Below, piece by piece: positions 5,970 to 7,087 of a stretch of DNA of 7,087 nt. The stretch spans positions 1 to 7,087 of the forward strand of contig DAOUHY010000162.1 in NCBI GenBank assembly GCA_034428435.1. The letters are read 5' to 3'. The translations under genes were made by a program, and so were the position numbers. This DNA comes from Bin5 sp034428435. GTDB taxonomy: Bacteria; Chloroflexota; Anaerolineae; Caldilineales; Caldilineaceae. A model generated the notes under the pieces. It did no database searches. It saw only the letters and a program-made list of their open reading frames with translations, and was not told where the DNA came from. Each line of letters begins with the position of its first letter. Position 1 is the stretch's first letter.

Positions 5970-6158
5970 CTAGGAGACCAATTTCTTGGCTGCTACGGCC
6001 TGACCTTTGTTCGGGCTTGTAATCTTGTGGCGGTAGTCGCTGACCTTGCGCTTTTTGCGGCGCAGGTGGTTGCCGCCCTGTTTGCGGCGCAGCAACTTAC
6101 CGTTTTTCGTCACGCGGAAGCGCTTCTGCGCGCCCTTATGGCTCTTCATCTTTGGCAT
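5970..6158 (-). CDS. rpmI: 50S ribosomal protein L35
   Basis: The 62-residue product matches L35, a small basic protein of the large ribosomal subunit. The N-terminus MPKMKSHKGAQKRFRVTKNG is the conserved PKMKTxxGAxKRFxxTxxGK signature, followed by KLLRRKQGGNHLRRKKRKVS; the length is typical. It lies between infC and rplT, the classic order. The ribosome binding site is weak (GAGAAG about 6 nt before the ATG), which fits control of translation by upstream RNA structure. A GGGGCGC element lies 20-30 nt upstream of the start (see 6178-6306). Confidence 0.96.
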   Translation of the reverse strand: MPKMKSHKGAQKRFRVTKNGKLLRRKQGGNHLRRKKRKVSDYRHKITSPNKGQAVAAKKLVS

Positions 6159-6177
6159 GGTTCTTCTCGGTTGTTGC

Positions 6178-6306
6178 CGCGCCCCTTACAAGCAGAGACA
6201 CATTGAAACTGCACGATAGGATGCAGTAGCTAAACGAAAATCGCGCCCCTTAAGGCGGGGGCGCATTGGACATTGTCACACCCGTCAGCGCATGCGCAAC
6301 TGACGG
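6178..6306 (-). promoter_or_regulatory. Structured infC-rpmI spacer with mutually exclusive pairings (candidate L20 translational operator or attenuator)
   Basis: Three hairpins follow one another on the minus-strand RNA. (a) CCGUCA-GUU-GCG, loop CAUG, CGC-UGACGG (6306-6282). (b) GCGCCCC with GGGGCGC (6264-6258 with 6249-6243), followed by a loose U-rich stretch (GAUUUUCGUUUA). (c) ACUGCA with UGCAGU (6227-6208). The 11-mer UAAGGGGCGCG of hairpin (b)'s 3' arm is repeated at 6188-6178, just before the rpmI ribosome binding site. The single GCGCCCC arm can therefore pair locally, as an attenuator-like hairpin, or with the rpmI initiation region. The L20 operator upstream of E. coli rpmI also uses long-range pairing; the parallel is inferred. 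The rest of the spacer to 6391 shows nothing recognisable. Confidence 0.45.
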
Positions 6307-6391
6307 CGTCATGCAAGCCTAAATGATAGCACAGCCGCCCTCCTGGCACAAAATCAGGCGGTCGGCAGCTACAGGCAGCTATGAAATTCGA

Positions 6392-6904
6392 CTACGAGGC
6401 TGGGGCGAGAAGCATCACCATGCTGCGGCCTTCAAAGCCCGGATGGGATTCGACGACGGCTTCATCCTCCAACTCTTCCGTCACCCTTTTCATCAGATCA
6501 AGGGCAATGTCGCGGTGGACGATCTCGCGGCCGCGGAAGCGGATGCGTACTCGCACTTTGGCGCCATCCTTCAGGAACTTTCTCGTTTTATTGAGAACGA
6601 CCTGAATGTCATGTTCGCCCGTCTTAGGACGCAAGCGCACTTCCTTGATCTCGATCTGCTTCTGGGCCTTGCGCGATTCTCGCTCCCGTTTCTGTTTCTC
6701 GTAGAGGTACTTGCCATAGTCCATAAACCGGCAGACCGGCGGCTTGGCATTGGGCGCAACCTCTACCAGATCCAGATCTCTCTCCGCGGCGGCTTGCAGT
6801 GCGGCCTGCACATCCATGATGCCGAGTTGCGTGCCAACTTCGTCGATGACCCGCACCTCACGCGTACGAATCCGGTGGTTGATTCGTGTTGTGTTTCTGC
6901 TAAT
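6392..6904 (-). CDS. infC: Translation initiation factor IF-3, starting at a rare AUU codon
   Basis: IF-3 binds the 30S subunit, prevents 50S joining and checks the start codon and initiator tRNA. From ATT 6904 the product has 170 residues: N-terminal TRINHRIRTREVRVID (6-21) and LDLVEVAPNA (44-53), the IF-3 signature KPPVCRFMDYGKYLYEKQ (54-71), a basic linker helix, then the C-terminal domain with EIKEVRLRPKTGEHD, FLKDGAKVRVRIRFRGRE and AVVESHPGFEGRSMVMLLAP. The first conventional in-frame start, GTG 6856, would remove the first 16 residues, including the conserved RIN..IR segment. Between an in-frame TGA upstream and ATT 6904 there is no ATG, GTG or TTG. AAAGGAG sits 7 nt before ATT. E. coli infC also uses AUU, through which IF-3 represses its own synthesis. 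First gene of infC-rpmI-rplT. Confidence 0.93.
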   Translation of the reverse strand: MSRNTTRINHRIRTREVRVIDEVGTQLGIMDVQAALQAAAERDLDLVEVAPNAKPPVCRFMDYGKYLYEKQKRERESRKAQKQIEIKEVRLRPKTGEHDIQVVLNKTRKFLKDGAKVRVRIRFRGREIVHRDIALDLMKRVTEELEDEAVVESHPGFEGRSMVMLLAPAS

Positions 6905-6918
6905 TCCTGATCTCCTTT
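6902..6918 (-). promoter_or_regulatory. Strong Shine-Dalgarno and AUU start of infC
   Basis: On the minus strand AAAGGAG (6918-6912), a near-ideal complement to the 16S 3' end, is followed by 7 nt and ATT (6904-6902). A hairpin GGGC-AAAAC-GCCC (6931-6919) abuts the Shine-Dalgarno sequence on its 5' side, leaving it exposed. A strong site combined with a poor start codon is the design expected where IF-3 discriminates against its own message. Confidence 0.85.
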
Positions 6919-6931
6919 GGGCGTTTTGCCC

Positions 6932-7009
6932 TCAACACCACAGATGTAGACACCCTTTCCCTTTTGCGTAGATGAATCCTTGCGCCCGAATGTTAAGGTG
7001 GTAGCGCAT
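6932..7009 (-). CDS. Possible 25-codon leader ORF upstream of infC
   Basis: An ATG at 7009 opens a 25-codon frame (MRYHLNIRAQGFIYAKGKGC, then LHLWC) ending at TGA 6934-6932, 28 nt before the infC start. AGGTG lies about 5 nt upstream of the ATG. Its end overlaps the 3' arm of the long-range leader stem, so translating it would open that stem. There is no family match or codon-bias evidence; it may be chance. Confidence 0.2.
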   Translation of the reverse strand: MRYHLNIRAQGFIYAKGKGCLHLWC

Positions 7010-7056
7010 TGAAACACCTATTTCAAAATGGGGTTGCTGTCAAAAACCATCTGTGG
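6938..7056 (-). promoter_or_regulatory. Structured infC leader RNA (candidate L20-type autoregulatory leader)
   Basis: On the minus-strand RNA, CCACAGAUG (7056-7048) is perfectly complementary to CAUCUGUGG (6946-6938), closing a domain of about 120 nt. Directly inside, across a 6-nt/2-nt internal loop, GACA (7041-7038) pairs with UGUC (6952-6949), and CCC (7033-7031) with GGG (6955-6953) across a 4-nt bulge. UUGAAA-UAGGUG-UUUCAA (7026-7009) forms an internal hairpin. The helix broken by an asymmetric internal loop recalls the site bound by L20 on 23S rRNA, which L20 leader RNAs mimic in Firmicutes. The structure is seen; the ligand is inferred. Confidence 0.4.
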
Positions 7057-7066
7057 AAAACGATCG

Positions 7067-7072
7067 ACTATA
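7067..7072 (-). promoter_or_regulatory. Candidate -10 box of the infC operon promoter
   Basis: TATAGT (7072-7067, 5 of 6) would place the transcript start near 7060, a few bases before the 5' arm of the leader stem. The -35 element would lie outside the window, so this cannot be confirmed. A perfect TTGACA at 7043-7038 has only a poor -10 (TAGGTG) at 17 bp and is less likely to be used. Confidence 0.4.
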
Positions 7073-7087
7073 GAATCCGTGAGAGTA

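Noticed and set aside
5353..6199. Repeated AAGCAGAGAC at 5353-5362 and 6190-6199
   Set aside because: Short enough to be chance; at 6190 the inverted partner that makes the terminator stem is missing.
7064..7073. CTATAGTCGA shared between the infC -10 region (minus) and the palindrome at 911-924
   Set aside because: A 10-base match within a 7-kb window is expected by chance many times; only one of the two sites is palindromic, so a shared regulator is not supported.
1..7087. CRISPR array, insertion sequence, tRNA/rRNA gene or defence system
   Set aside because: No regularly spaced repeats, transposase motifs, terminal inverted repeats with target duplications, cloverleaf sequences or defence-type domains were seen on either strand.

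Overview
This is a GC-rich bacterial chromosomal segment. The best-defined part is the translation-factor operon infC-rpmI-rplT (IF-3, L35, L20) on the minus strand at the right end, followed by a TrmH/SpoU-type rRNA 2'-O-methyltransferase gene. This order, the GC-rich coding, and the neighbouring RraA-family and amidohydrolase_2 genes would suit a Chloroflexota (Caldilineae/SAR202-like) genome. That placement is a low-confidence inference from gene content; no rRNA gene or marker phylogeny is available here. No mobile element, CRISPR array, tRNA or rRNA gene was recognised.

Layout, left to right. (1) 1-396, minus: the N-terminal part of a membrane-anchored helix-hairpin-helix protein that runs off the left edge, with a good promoter at 442-470. 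(2) 397-1158: about 760 bp without a convincing gene. It holds a 7-bp inverted repeat (874-898) and a perfect 14-bp palindrome (911-924) lying over a consensus -10 box, an operator-like arrangement upstream of the next gene. (3) 1159-1890, plus: an RraA/HMG-aldolase-family protein with an intact D-X20-R-D active-site motif. (4) 1936-4232, minus: two tandem amidohydrolase_2 (TIM-barrel) paralogs, overlapping by ATGA and driven by a strong promoter at 4292-4320. The upstream copy is intact. The downstream copy is interrupted by one in-frame TAG at codon 239 while the rest of its frame is preserved. (5) 4460-5254, minus: the rRNA methyltransferase, separated from the ribosomal operon by a clear intrinsic terminator (5349-5374). 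(6) 5454-6904, minus: rplT, rpmI and infC with unusually long, hairpin-rich spacers. infC appears to start at a rare AUU codon at 6904, behind a strong Shine-Dalgarno sequence. (7) 6905-7087: the infC leader, with a 9-bp long-range stem, a nested helix, an SD-proximal hairpin, a possible 25-codon leader ORF and a -10 box near the right edge.

How it fits together. The right half is housekeeping: initiation factor, two large-subunit proteins and an rRNA modification enzyme, with features consistent with IF-3 autoregulation (AUU start) and L20-type control by leader RNA. The left half looks catabolic. Amidohydrolase-superfamily and RraA-family enzymes catalyse consecutive steps in some aromatic ring-cleavage routes (LigJ-like hydratase, then LigK-like aldolase), but the substrates here cannot be read from the sequence. 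The most notable observations are the single-stop pseudogene, the AUU start, the structured infC leader, the alternative pairings upstream of rpmI and the palindromic promoter of the aldolase gene.
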